DNA of 45,617 nucleotides from Deltaproteobacteria bacterium (GTDB taxonomy: Bacteria; Desulfobacterota; Desulfobacteria; Desulfobacterales; JAFDMD01): contig JAFDMD010000003.1 in assembly GCA_019306185.1 (NCBI GenBank), positions 1 through 45,617 of the forward strand, read 5' to 3'. Shown here piece by piece: positions 17,823-26,135 of the stretch. The stretch's first letter is position 1. Every line of letters begins with the position of its first letter. The position numbers and the translations under genes were made by a program. The notes under the pieces are model-generated. The model searched no databases. It was not told the origin of the DNA and saw nothing but the letters and a program-made list of their open reading frames with translations.

Positions 17823-18518
17823 ATGGTTTCGGCTATTATTACCGCCGGCGGCAAAGGCTTAAGAATGAAAAGCAAAATTTTTAAGCAATATATTAAAATA
17901 AAAGGAGAGCCTATTTTAAGCCGTACAATACGGATATTTGAATCTGTCGAGCAAATAAAAGAAATTATTCTTGTAGTTCCAAAAGGGGAAATTGATTTTT
18001 GCAAAGCAAAAATTTTAAGCTATGTCCATAAAAAGAATAAGATTAAAATAACGGAAGGCGGGGTTAATCGACAGGATTCCGTATATAACGGGTTAAAAAA
18101 GGTAGAGTATAAAAATGGAATCGCCCTTATTCATGACGGCGTCCGACCTTTTGTATCGCCTACAGATATAAAAAAATGTATAAAAAAAGCGAAAGAATGC
18201 GGAGCCGCAATTTTGGCGATTCCCGTAACCGATACTTTAAAACAAGTCGGGCCCGATAATTTTATAGAAAAAACCGTCCCGAGTGATACGATATGGATGG
18301 CTCAGACGCCGCAGGCTTTTAAATATTCTTTGATATTGTCCGCTTATGAAAAAATTTATAAGAATAAAACGATTGATACGGACGATGCTTCAAAACTTGA
18401 AAGAAACGGAGTAAAGGTTGCCGTTGTTAAGGGCGACGGATTAAATATTAAAATTACCCGCCCGGAAGATATAAAACTTGCTAATTTTTTGGCGGAAGCC
18501 GATTTTTATGAATGGTAA
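17823..18518 (+). CDS. ispD: IspD, 2-C-methyl-D-erythritol 4-phosphate cytidylyltransferase
   Basis: IspD transfers CMP from CTP to MEP in the non-mevalonate isoprenoid pathway. The CTP-binding glycine-rich loop AGGKGLRMKS is near residues 7-16 with the conserved lysine in FKQYI, and HDGVRPF is at about residues 102-108. The length of 231 residues is normal; there is no fused IspF domain. CGGAG lies before the ATG. The next gene starts within its last 11 bases. Confidence 0.94.
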   Translation: MVSAIITAGGKGLRMKSKIFKQYIKIKGEPILSRTIRIFESVEQIKEIILVVPKGEIDFCKAKILSYVHKKNKIKITEGGVNRQDSVYNGLKKVEYKNGIALIHDGVRPFVSPTDIKKCIKKAKECGAAILAIPVTDTLKQVGPDNFIEKTVPSDTIWMAQTPQAFKYSLILSAYEKIYKNKTIDTDDASKLERNGVKVAVVKGDGLNIKITRPEDIKLANFLAEADFYEW

Positions 18519-18828
18519 TAAAATAAATAATAATAATGTTTTTAAGTTAGGCGATTTTTTAACCGACGCTCTTGCAAAACATCGCATATCCTACGATACT
18601 TTTATGCTTAAAGCCTGGGAAGTATGGGAAGAGGCTCTCGGAGATTTTATGTCTTCTCAGACAAAGCCCGCCGCGTTTAAAGGCGGGCTATTAATAGTAA
18701 ATGTGGACAACCCCGCTATGATGCAGCAGCTTCATTTTTTAAAAAAGGAGGTCATATCCAAATTAAACAAGGCAATGGGGGAAAATGTAATAAAAGATAT
18801 AAAATTTAAAGCCGGAAGCGATGGTTAA
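18508..18828 (+). CDS. DUF721/DciA-like protein
   Basis: This protein of about 106 residues belongs by appearance to the DUF721 (DciA) family, whose members help load the replicative DnaB helicase in many bacteria lacking DnaC. Features are the N-terminal 'LGDFLTDALAKHRI', the 'AWEVWEEALGD' helix with its conserved Trp, and 'GGLLIVNVDNPAMMQQLHFLKKEVISKLN'-type strand and helix. I chose ATG 18508 rather than the in-frame TTG/ATG-like start at 18478, which would add ten residues deep inside ispD. It overlaps trmN6 by 8 bp. Confidence 0.75.
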   Translation: MNGNKINNNNVFKLGDFLTDALAKHRISYDTFMLKAWEVWEEALGDFMSSQTKPAAFKGGLLIVNVDNPAMMQQLHFLKKEVISKLNKAMGENVIKDIKFKAGSDG

Positions 18829-19555
18829 AAAAGATTTATTAACAAAGGATACCTTTTTTAAGGGGAAACTTAAAGCGTATCAACCTAAAAACGGCTACAG
18901 ATATTCGATTGATTCGATTATTTTGGCTACCCATGTATCTTCTACAAGTTCGGATAAAGATAAAATTATCGATTTAGGAACAGGCGCCGGCATAATACCG
19001 TTAATTCTATCTTTTAAAAAAAAAAATATTAATATTTTGGGAATTGAGTTGCAAAAAAGTCTTGCGGATATTGCAAAATTAAATGTCGCGGCAAATAAAA
19101 TGACCGAAAAAATTAAAATTTCGGAAGCCGATTTTAAGCTTTTAAAAAAAGATCCCTTTTTTATTCCCGCAGATATTATAGTATCGAACCCTCCGTATAG
19201 AAAAACCGATTCCGGCAAAATCAATCCCAATGCTCAAAAAGCGATAGCAAGACACGAAATAAAAGCCTCGCTTAACGACATAATAAAAACTGCAAAAAAA
19301 ATGCTGAAAGTTTCCGGAAAATTTGCAATTATTTATCCGGCGTCAAGGATAGTCGAGCTTTGTTATGAAATGAAAATAGCCGGAATAGAGCCTAAACTGA
19401 TTAGAAATATACATTCTAAACAGAATCAAGAGGCTAAACTGATTTTAACTCAAGGCGTAAAAGGGGGAAAAACCGGCGTAAAAATAGCCTCCCCTTTAGT
19501 AATTTATAATACAGACGGTTCTTATACTCGAGAAATCGAGAACATGTTTATATAA
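18821..19555 (+). CDS. TrmN6-like tRNA/N6-adenine methyltransferase
   Basis: This 244-residue SAM-dependent methyltransferase has motif I (IDLGTGAGIIPL, about residues 46-57) and the N6-adenine catalytic motif NPPY (in VSNPPYRK, about residues 125-132). The pattern matches the TrmN6 family that methylates A37 of tRNA-Val in E. coli, but substrate cannot be fixed by sequence alone. It is co-oriented and overlapping with the DUF721 gene and upstream of the peptidase gene. Confidence 0.82.
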   Translation: MVKKDLLTKDTFFKGKLKAYQPKNGYRYSIDSIILATHVSSTSSDKDKIIDLGTGAGIIPLILSFKKKNINILGIELQKSLADIAKLNVAANKMTEKIKISEADFKLLKKDPFFIPADIIVSNPPYRKTDSGKINPNAQKAIARHEIKASLNDIIKTAKKMLKVSGKFAIIYPASRIVELCYEMKIAGIEPKLIRNIHSKQNQEAKLILTQGVKGGKTGVKIASPLVIYNTDGSYTREIENMFI

Positions 19556-19611
19556 ATCGGAAAAAAAGAAGGATATTATAAAGTGAAATTAATCATAACT
19601 TACGAGGCGAC

Positions 19612-20727
19612 ATGCAGAATATAAAAAAAAGGTTAGATAAGGTAAGAAAAGAATTATTTGCAAAAAAGATAGAGGCTTTTATAGTCGCGTCCGCCGAAAA
19701 CCGTAGATATTTATCAGGTTTTACGGCTGTGGATAATCAGCCGGACGAACTTGCAGGCATTATTGTCATAACGCGGGATCAAGCTATTCTTATAACCGAT
19801 TTTAGATACGAGATACAAGCGGAAGCGGAAATCGATTCCGCTTTTCGGCTTTATATATATAAAAACAATCTTTTGGCTGAAACCGCAGATATTATAAAAA
19901 AAATAAATCCTTCGGCAATCGGATTTGAAAGCCGTCGCCTCACCTGTTTTATGCATAAACAACTTACTGCGTATTTTAAAGAAAAGAGAATAAAAGCAGA
20001 AACTATTTCCTGCAAAAACATTGTGGCAAATATAAGAGTTATCAAGGAAAAATCGGAAATAAAACTTATTAAACGCTCTCTTGATATAGCCGAAGCCGCT
20101 TTTGCCGATTTTATGAAAAAATTCAAGCTTGATATGAGCGAAAAAGAGGCTGCTTGGATGCTTGAACAGATGATGCGGGAAAAAGGAGCGGACGAGTTAT
20201 CCTTTCCTATAATAGCCGCATCCGGACCTAATGCGGCTATTCCGCATGCAATCTGCTCGGACAGATTATTTAAAAAGGGAGAATCGATCCTATTTGACTG
20301 GGGAGCAAAAAAAAACGGTTACTGTTCCGATATATCCAGAACCTTTATAGTCGGCAAACCGGACAATCTTTTAAAAGAGGCTTTTAACGCCGTTCTCGAA
20401 GCTCAAAACAGAGCTATCTCCTTAATAAAACCGGGAGCAAACTCTATCAATATAGATAATGAGGCAAGAAAATATATAGACAACGCCGGATTTAAGGGTA
20501 AATTCGGGCATGCTTTGGGGCACGGAGTAGGGCTTAACGTTCATGAACCGCCGGGTATAAACCGTATTGATAACACGATTTTAAAACAGGGTATGGTTTT
20601 TACGGTAGAGCCGGGAATATATATAAAAAACTACGGCGGCATAAGGTTGGAAAATATGGTTGCGGTAACAAAACAAGGCGTCGAAGTCTTAAATGCTTCC
20701 GCTCCCTCCTTATATTTAAAAATATAG
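19612..20727 (+). CDS. Xaa-Pro peptidase, M24B family
   Basis: The 371-residue protein has an N-terminal creatinase-like domain and a C-terminal pita-bread metallopeptidase domain. Metal ligands are visible in FDWGAKKNGYCSDISRTF (two Asp), GHALGHGVGLNVHE (His), TVEPGIY (Glu) and IRLENM (Glu). Such enzymes remove N-terminal residues before proline in the cytosol. A 56-bp gap separates it from the trmN6-like gene on the same strand. Confidence 0.92.
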   Translation: MQNIKKRLDKVRKELFAKKIEAFIVASAENRRYLSGFTAVDNQPDELAGIIVITRDQAILITDFRYEIQAEAEIDSAFRLYIYKNNLLAETADIIKKINPSAIGFESRRLTCFMHKQLTAYFKEKRIKAETISCKNIVANIRVIKEKSEIKLIKRSLDIAEAAFADFMKKFKLDMSEKEAAWMLEQMMREKGADELSFPIIAASGPNAAIPHAICSDRLFKKGESILFDWGAKKNGYCSDISRTFIVGKPDNLLKEAFNAVLEAQNRAISLIKPGANSINIDNEARKYIDNAGFKGKFGHALGHGVGLNVHEPPGINRIDNTILKQGMVFTVEPGIYIKNYGGIRLENMVAVTKQGVEVLNASAPSLYLKI

Positions 20728-20817
20728 CTTAACGCCCTTAAATTTTATTTGTTTTTATAGGCGCGCAAAATTTTGACATTAGAAGGCGGGTAAAGGTATT
20801 CTATTATTAAATCGGAG

Positions 20818-21438
20818 CTACCTGATTATCTTTCCGATTCTATTGAATCTCGGGCGTTTATTTTCTTTATTCCAAGACCAGAATATCATCAGCGCCTTTC
20901 CCCTTAATTTTTCAAGCTTAACAAAACCCCAAAACCTGCTGTCGTGGCTATGGTCTCTATTATCCCCCATTACGAATATAGAATTTTTCGGAACCGTTAC
21001 CGGTCCAAAATAGTCCCTTTCGGAAATCCATGGCAGAATAATATCAGGGTCTTTAAATCTTGCGGCTTTATACTTTGCAGGCTTATCATTAACAAAAAGC
21101 CTTTTTTTTATAATCTGAATTTTATCCCCTTCTATGCCTACCACCCTTTTAATAAAATCCTTTTTTTCATCCTGCGGAAATCTAAATACAACCACCTCCC
21201 CCCGTTTCGGTTCTGATACAGGAATAAGATTAATATCCGTAAAAGGAAGCTTTACCCCGTAAATAAATTTGCTTACGAATAAATGATCGCCTACCAAAAG
21301 AGTATCTTTCATTGAGCCGGACGGTATTTTATAAGATTGAATTATAAAACTGCGTATAAAAAAGGCTATTATTACGGCTATTATTATAGCTTCCATGTTG
21401 TCCCTAAAAACGCTTTTAGACGATTGATTTTTATTCAT
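20818..21438 (-). CDS. lepB: Signal peptidase I
   Basis: LepB cleaves Sec and Tat signal peptides on the periplasmic face of the inner membrane. One N-terminal membrane helix (about residues 14-30) precedes the catalytic Ser in PSGSM, the catalytic Lys is in the DFIKRVVG segment, and the conserved MGDNRDHSHDSR box follows. The 206-residue size is normal. Its start lies within the end of the M23 gene (8-bp overlap). Confidence 0.95.
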   Translation of the reverse strand: MNKNQSSKSVFRDNMEAIIIAVIIAFFIRSFIIQSYKIPSGSMKDTLLVGDHLFVSKFIYGVKLPFTDINLIPVSEPKRGEVVVFRFPQDEKKDFIKRVVGIEGDKIQIIKKRLFVNDKPAKYKAARFKDPDIILPWISERDYFGPVTVPKNSIFVMGDNRDHSHDSRFWGFVKLEKLRGKALMIFWSWNKENKRPRFNRIGKIIR

Positions 21439-22789
21439 TGCCCAACTGCTCTATTTTTGAAGTAATATTATTTTTTATCCAGCTCGGATCAAACCATTCT
21501 CTGGGGTTTACAAAAATATTATGAACAAGCATAGAAAAATGCAGATGATCTCCGCCTGCCATACCGGTCATTCCGCTAAGCCCTATAATATCCCCTTTTT
21601 TAACGTTAGCCCCTTTTTCCGCATCTATTCTGTTAAGATGAGCATATAAGCTAAAAAGCCCGAAACCGTGATCTATTATTACGGTATTTCCGTAAATTCC
21701 CAAAAACTCCGCAAAGACAACTTTGCCGGAATTTGCCGCCGGTATTGGAGCGTGAGCGGTCGAAGCCAAATCGATTCCCAAATGAACCTGACTATCAATA
21801 TTTTTTCCGTTATATTTATAAGTTCTTGCGTCTGCAAAACCAGCTCTGTTTGCAGACTGGGGGAATCTTAAAAATGTTCCTTTCCATAATTTTTTATGCT
21901 CCGTATTTGAGCATATATCCTGTATTTGCTTAAAATTTGCTTTTCTTATATCTCTGTTAACTTCCAAAAACTGCTCTATCAAAGAAGCCTCTTTTGTTTT
22001 TAAATTAACGGCGCTTGAAAATTCAGGCATTTTTTGCTCTAAAAAGCCGTCTGTTATATTAATAACATCCTGTTTAAACAGGGCTTTTTTTAAATATTTA
22101 TAAAAACCGATTTTTGCTTCGTTGCCAGCGTAATCTACGGCTTTGGCGGCGATTGAAGTATTTGTAGGCTGATCATAATTAAGCCCTATAAATGCAAAAA
22201 ATATATTTTTATCCTTTGACCCGCTCAAATATCCGGGAAAAAAATTATCTCCCGCTTGTATGCCGGAAATTTCACAAGGCTCCGATAGCTTATATATAAC
22301 AAGCCCCGCGCCGCCTTGTATAATATTATGAGCGCCGCTTAATATCTCTATTCTCGGAGGCTTTGTATCTATAACAATTTCTTTTTCTATCTGCGTTAAA
22401 TTTCCGTTTCCGGAATTTCTCCAAGAATAATCTGTCGCCATAGCCTTTAATAAGGCTTTGCCGTCATTAATTTGCAATGCTTTGGGTTTTATGGAGACAT
22501 TAAAATTATAAGTATAAACCTTGTTTGTTTTCGGGAAACTTTTTTCAAAAATAACCGTTTCGGTTCCGTCTTTTATTAATAATACGGATAAGCTTCTAAG
22601 ACCGCTTTTAGCGTCCAAAACAATGCCTGCAAGCTGGCTTTCCGAGCCTATTGCCTTGCTTGTATCGCCGGATAAGGCAAATTCCAAATCAGGTTTTTGG
22701 CTTTCGGTTTTTTTAATAAAAACAAATACGGCAAAAAAGATAAAAGCCGTTATAAGTATCATCGTAATTCTATTTAATTTAGACTTCAA
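21431..22789 (-). CDS. M23 (LytM-type) metallopeptidase, membrane anchored
   Basis: This 452-residue protein has an N-terminal membrane anchor (about residues 9-26), a long central extracytoplasmic region that resembles Ig-like folds, and a C-terminal M23 peptidase domain. The zinc motifs are intact: H-L-G-I-D (HLGID), DHG and HLHF. M23 enzymes cut peptidoglycan cross-links or activate amidases. The start is TTG at 22789, supported by AAAGGAG nine bases upstream. It is translationally coupled to lepB. Confidence 0.9.
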   Translation of the reverse strand: MKSKLNRITMILITAFIFFAVFVFIKKTESQKPDLEFALSGDTSKAIGSESQLAGIVLDAKSGLRSLSVLLIKDGTETVIFEKSFPKTNKVYTYNFNVSIKPKALQINDGKALLKAMATDYSWRNSGNGNLTQIEKEIVIDTKPPRIEILSGAHNIIQGGAGLVIYKLSEPCEISGIQAGDNFFPGYLSGSKDKNIFFAFIGLNYDQPTNTSIAAKAVDYAGNEAKIGFYKYLKKALFKQDVINITDGFLEQKMPEFSSAVNLKTKEASLIEQFLEVNRDIRKANFKQIQDICSNTEHKKLWKGTFLRFPQSANRAGFADARTYKYNGKNIDSQVHLGIDLASTAHAPIPAANSGKVVFAEFLGIYGNTVIIDHGFGLFSLYAHLNRIDAEKGANVKKGDIIGLSGMTGMAGGDHLHFSMLVHNIFVNPREWFDPSWIKNNITSKIEQLGNE

Positions 22790-22917
22790 TTTTTATTACT
22801 CCTTTAAAATTTTTCATTTTTTTATAGCGCATATAAAAGGCTCATGCAAGCCGTAATTATAAAGCTCTGCGCATAGCTTTTTATTTTTACCGCGTTATTT
22901 TGACGAATGTTATTTTT

Positions 22918-22957
22918 GCTTGTCATTTCGACGAGCGAAGCAAGGAGAAATCCCTTA
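22918..22957. repeat. dispersed 'gtcatttcgacgagcgaagc' repeat copy
   Basis: Contains TTGTCATTTCGACGAGCGA and AGGAGAAATCCCTTA, the reverse complement of the element at 25061-25098. Confidence 0.8.
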
Positions 22958-23146
22958 ATTGAATTATAAACACAAGGAAACCCACATTATTGAAAAATTT
23001 AACCGAAAAAATGCTATTGAATCTATCTATATAACAAGGCAATTTGTTTAAATTCAAAGCGAAAAAACCTTTTAACAGTAGGAATACTTGTGATTAAAAT
23101 TTTTATCTAATGCGGAAAATAAGCGTCGGCAATCCTTTCAATTATA

Positions 23147-23252
23147 TTTTACGTCCTTAAAATGTGATTTTCATCACGTTTTACGCCCTTAAAATGTGAT
23201 TTTCATCACGTTTTACGCCCTTAAAATGTGATTTTCATCACGTTTTACGCCC
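23147..23252 (+). promoter_or_regulatory. three tandem 32-bp repeats with CRP/HcpR-like palindromes
   Basis: Three identical 32-bp units start at 23157, 23189 and 23221; a further ten bases before the first (23147-23156) match the unit end with one mismatch. Each unit carries GTGAT-TTTC-ATCAC, or in wider form AATGTGA, six bases, TCACGTT, close to the TGTGA-N6-TCACA palindrome bound by CRP/FNR-family regulators, including HcpR of sulfate reducers. The array ends 44 bp before the ATG of the AAA ATPase. Regulator identity is inference. There are no spacers, so it is not CRISPR. Confidence 0.75.
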
Positions 23253-23296
23253 GAAATATATTGACATTTTCTATTTCATATAGCATTGTTCCCTTT

Positions 23297-24610
23297 ATGA
23301 AAAGAGATATTTACAAAAAATTGTCCGAATGGAAAGCGTCAAAAAGACGGAAACCTCTTTTGTTGCAAGGCGCGAGACAAACCGGAAAAACTTATATTAT
23401 CAAAAAGTTCGGGGGCAATGAATATGAAAAAATTTTTTATTGCAATTTTGAAGAAGATCCGCATCTTAACGATTTTTTCAAGCGAGATCTAAAGCCGAAA
23501 AGAATTTTAACGGATATTTCGACATATTACGGGGATACAATAAGGGCTAATAGCGACTTATTGGTTTTTGACGAGATACAACTATCGAACAACGCCTTAA
23601 CCTCTCTTAAATATTTTCAAGAAGAAAAAAATGATATTCATGTTATAGGGGCAGGCTCGCTGTTGGGCGTAAAGCTTTCGGAGCCGGGGTCGTTTCCCGT
23701 AGGAAAAGTAAATCTTTTAAAACTATTTCCTATGACATTTCCGGAATTTCTTAACGCCATAGGAAAAATCGGATACAGGTATATGCTTGAAAATATAAAA
23801 AAACCGACTCCGCTGCCCGACGCTATTCATAATGATCTGATTGCTCTGCTTAAAAAATATTATTTTGCCGGAGGTATGCCGGAAGCCGTAAAATGCTTTG
23901 TAGAAACGGGCAATTCAAAAAAAACAAGGCAAATTCAGGAAGAGATTATCAAATCTTATGTTATGGATTTTGCAAAACATGCTCCGGTTCCGGACATTCC
24001 CAAGCTTACGGCGCTTTGGAATTCTATCCCCAAACATCTTGCTCGGGAAAACAAAAAATTTGTTTTCAGCGCCGTAAAAAAAGGAGCGCGCGCTAGAGGA
24101 TACGAAAACGGGTTAATGTGGCTTAAAGCTGCGGGACTTATTTACAAGGTAAAATCGGTTGAAACGGCAAAACATCCGCTTGCCCATTATTCGGACGCTT
24201 CATGTTTCAAAATATACGCCCTTGACGTAGGTCTTCTCGGAGCGATGGCGCAAGCGCCCGCGGAATTGCAAACGCATGGACAAAGTCTTTTTGAAGAGTA
24301 TAAAGGAGCGTTTGTAGAAAATTACGCCGCCCAACAATTCGCGGCGCATTTTGAACGCCCTCTTTACTATTGGAGAAGCAAAGGAGGCAAGGCGGAAATC
24401 GATTTTTTATCCGAATTTAAAGGAGAAGTTTTTCCGATAGAGGTGAAATCAGGCGTCAACGCGAAAAGCAAAAGCCTCCGTTCCTACGATCTTCAGTTTT
24501 CGCCGAATACGCTTATAAGAACTACCTTATTGAATTTTAAACAAGATGGAAAAATCTTAAATCTGCCGCTCTACGCTTTATCTTTGTCTCATAAATTTAT
24601 AGGAGAATAA
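23297..24610 (+). CDS. AAA-family ATPase with DUF4143 domain
   Basis: This 437-residue protein belongs to the ATP-binding AAA_14/DUF4143 family. Walker A (QGARQTGKTY, about residues 22-31) and Walker B (LLVFDEIQ) are intact, and the C-terminal part has the nuclease-like 'YWRSKGGKAEIDFL...FPIEVKSG' motif (E-I-D...E-V-K) typical of DUF4143. Function in this family is unknown; members are widespread and often accessory. I chose the ATG at 23297 rather than 23228, because the longer start would lie inside the tandem repeats and adds 23 non-conserved residues. It is monocistronic. Confidence 0.88.
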   Translation: MKRDIYKKLSEWKASKRRKPLLLQGARQTGKTYIIKKFGGNEYEKIFYCNFEEDPHLNDFFKRDLKPKRILTDISTYYGDTIRANSDLLVFDEIQLSNNALTSLKYFQEEKNDIHVIGAGSLLGVKLSEPGSFPVGKVNLLKLFPMTFPEFLNAIGKIGYRYMLENIKKPTPLPDAIHNDLIALLKKYYFAGGMPEAVKCFVETGNSKKTRQIQEEIIKSYVMDFAKHAPVPDIPKLTALWNSIPKHLARENKKFVFSAVKKGARARGYENGLMWLKAAGLIYKVKSVETAKHPLAHYSDASCFKIYALDVGLLGAMAQAPAELQTHGQSLFEEYKGAFVENYAAQQFAAHFERPLYYWRSKGGKAEIDFLSEFKGEVFPIEVKSGVNAKSKSLRSYDLQFSPNTLIRTTLLNFKQDGKILNLPLYALSLSHKFIGE

Positions 24611-24701
24611 ATTGTTTTTTTTGCCGGACATAAAAAGTCTGTAAGCTTGACATTGCGGCGCATACCAAATAAAATTAATTAAAAAATAACATATAACCAT
24701 A

Positions 24702-24941
24702 ATGAAAGTTTATATAAAGCTATATGCAGGGTTGGAAAAATATATGCCGGATAAAAAAAAGGATAATTTATGGGTTGTGAGTATTGAACCAAAAACTACC
24801 GTTGATAGCCTGATAAAGAGACTAAATTTGCCGGAAGATAAAATAAAAATAATTTTTTTAAATAATCGTCATGCAAATGGAGAAAAAATTTTAAAAGATA
24901 AAGATAGGCTCGGCTTTTTTCCGCTTGTCGCGGGCGGTTAG
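24702..24941 (+). CDS. MoaD/ThiS-family sulfur-carrier-like protein
   Basis: The 79-residue protein has the ubiquitin-like pattern of MoaD proteins: 'MKVYIKLYAGLEKYMP' at the start, 'TVDSLIKRLNLP' in the middle, 'GFFPLVAGG' at the end. The C-terminal GG is the site adenylated and thiocarboxylated in this family. A role in building the pterin cofactor of the tungsten oxidoreductase encoded 1.2 kb away on the other strand is plausible, as MoaD-like genes often accompany such enzymes. No good ribosome binding site precedes the ATG. Confidence 0.82.
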   Translation: MKVYIKLYAGLEKYMPDKKKDNLWVVSIEPKTTVDSLIKRLNLPEDKIKIIFLNNRHANGEKILKDKDRLGFFPLVAGG

Positions 24942-24990
24942 TTTCTACTAAAACAATGCTCATTTCGGCGTTATGCTAAATACTATTTAG

Positions 24991-25036
24991 TCGATGCTGA
25001 AAAACCTGCATTTTAAGCATAAACGGTTTTGCCAAT
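24991..25036. repeat. 46-bp repeat, second copy at 37912-37957
   Basis: The two copies begin TCGATGCT and end TTTTGCC(A/G)AT, and match at 39 of 46 positions without gaps by direct comparison. Confidence 0.75.
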
Positions 25037-25060
25037 ATCTATTATTGATCGCTTTTTATT

Positions 25061-25156
25061 AAGGGATTTCTCCTCGCTTTGCTCGTCGAAATGACAAGCA
25101 AAAATAACTTATGTTAAATTTCCCCTGTCATTTCGACCCGAAGGGAGAAATTCCTT
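25061..25156. repeat. 96-bp inverted dispersed repeat
   Basis: AAGGGATTTCTCC at the left is mirrored by GGAGAAATTCCTT at the right (one mismatch), with inner TCGAAATGACA and TGTCATTTCGA arms. Bases 25086-25126 are identical to 15646-15686. Confidence 0.85.
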
Positions 25157-25237
25157 TATTAGCGCCTTCTGATCTTATCCTTTGTACATATCTTTTTGCG
25201 ATTAAAAACCTTTTTTTAATAATGAGGATTTTATTTT

Positions 25238-25292
25238 AATATTTGCAAGCGTTCAATACTCCTCTTAACATTTTCTTGCAAATATTAAGAGG
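25238..25292. repeat. overlapping, mutually exclusive inverted repeats
   Basis: AATATTTGCAAG (25238-25249) pairs with CTTGCAAATATT (25275-25286). CCTCTTAA (25261-25268) pairs with TTAAGAGG (25285-25292). The two stems share bases 25285-25286. Confidence 0.7.
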
Positions 25293-25318
25293 AAATACTC
25301 ATTACTACCAAAAGCGGT

Positions 25319-25392
25319 AGTTTTATTTGCGTAGCGGCTCTTGCAGTCGAGAAAAATCCGAGACGACAAGCAAAGCGAGGAGCAAACAAACT
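25319..25392. repeat. 74-bp element with GTTTTATTTGC / GCAAACAAAC ends
   Basis: It starts AGTTTTATTTGCGTAGCGGC and ends AGCAAACAAACT. A second copy with the same ends, the same GTAGCGGCTCTTG and the same TCCGAG core is at 35921-35993. Confidence 0.75.
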
Positions 25393-25480
25393 ATGATACT
25401 GCCAAATTGAATTATCGGATAATTAACCGAACGGCTCATTTTTTAAGTTTTTTTTTAACTTTTTCAGCATCGGCTATTTA

Positions 25481-26071
25481 TTATGAAAATGTTGCCTTTA
25501 AATTGATAGCTTGCAAATCGGATATTAAATATTTGTTAAAAAAAATCTTTTTATCCTTTTTTTTGCAATCCAAATATATTGACCTTATATGAGGCAAAAG
25601 ACCCTTTTGATAATTTTTTAAAAAAAGGATTAGCGTCTCATTTTCTATCGATACTCCGCGCTCAAAAATTATATCCGCAAGCTCCTTCGCAGGCATATTA
25701 AAAAGTTTTAATATTATCTTACCCTCTTTATTTTTTTTAACGCCTATATTATTCGTATAAGTTATCTGCTTTCGCATAGCCGAATAGCGTCCCCGCTTTC
25801 TGAAAAGCGCCCCCGCCGTTCCGGGCATAGCCGCAGACAAAGCAAGAGTCGCTCCGTTTTCAAGCAAGGCGTTATCAATATTGTCTATAGGTTTTGAATT
25901 TAAAAAAAGGGTCTGAATTCTATCGGAAATATAGTCTTTCTTTATTTTAATATTTTTTGATAAAAAATTTTTCACGCTTGGATTACCGTAAATTTTTACG
26001 GTTACCCCGCAATTAAGAAGAGAGGAAAAAAAAAAGACGCCGGCTTCGGCTGCAATAATATGAATTTTCAT
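25481..26071 (-). CDS. conserved unknown protein linked to tungsten AOR
   Basis: This 196-residue protein is not assigned a function. It has no signal peptide or membrane helix. Its N-terminal 'MKIHIIAAEAGVFFFSSLL' and central 'GATLALSAAMPGTAGALFRKRGRYSAMRKQIT' segments resemble, from memory, proteins encoded beside aldehyde:ferredoxin oxidoreductases in Desulfobacterota. Here it follows the AOR gene by 64 bp on the same strand, with a perfect hairpin in the gap. A role in cofactor insertion or electron transfer for the AOR is possible, but no metal-binding cysteine motif supports it. Confidence 0.7.
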   Translation of the reverse strand: MKIHIIAAEAGVFFFSSLLNCGVTVKIYGNPSVKNFLSKNIKIKKDYISDRIQTLFLNSKPIDNIDNALLENGATLALSAAMPGTAGALFRKRGRYSAMRKQITYTNNIGVKKNKEGKIILKLFNMPAKELADIIFERGVSIENETLILFLKNYQKGLLPHIRSIYLDCKKKDKKIFFNKYLISDLQAINLKATFS

Positions 26072-26089
26072 GAAATTCTTCTTTATTCT

Positions 26090-26126
26090 TTATATCCTGC
26101 TTCGCTTGTTGCGAAGCAGGATATAA
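26090..26126 (-). other. intercistronic hairpin between AOR and the next gene
   Basis: A perfect 16-bp stem, TTATATCCTGCTTCGC (26090-26105) with GCGAAGCAGGATATAA (26111-26126), and a 5-base loop. There is no T-run after it on the minus strand, so it looks like an mRNA-processing or stabilising hairpin, not a terminator; it could lower expression of the downstream gene relative to AOR. Confidence 0.75.
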
Positions 26127-26135
26127 ATTAAAATT

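Larger units (their letters stand above)
22790..23296. other. 507-bp divergent intergenic region
   Basis: No gene is seen between the divergent M23 and AAA ATPase genes. The stretch contains one copy of the dispersed repeat (22918-22957) and the tandem palindromic array at 23147-23252. Confidence 0.6.
24942..25480. other. 539-bp intergenic region rich in repeats
   Basis: No gene is supported. From left to right it holds a 46-bp repeat (24991-25036), the 96-bp inverted dispersed repeat (25061-25156), a pair of overlapping inverted repeats (25238-25292) and an element with GTTTTATTTGC/GCAAACAAAC ends (25319-25392). The genes on both sides converge here. Confidence 0.6.

Noticed and set aside
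23147-23252. CRISPR array
   Set aside because: Units are directly adjacent with a 32-bp period and no spacers; no cas genes are in the window.
23228-23296. Longer N-terminus of the DUF4143 ATPase
   Set aside because: It would translate part of the tandem repeat; the ATG at 23297 begins with the typical family N-terminus MKRDIYKKL.
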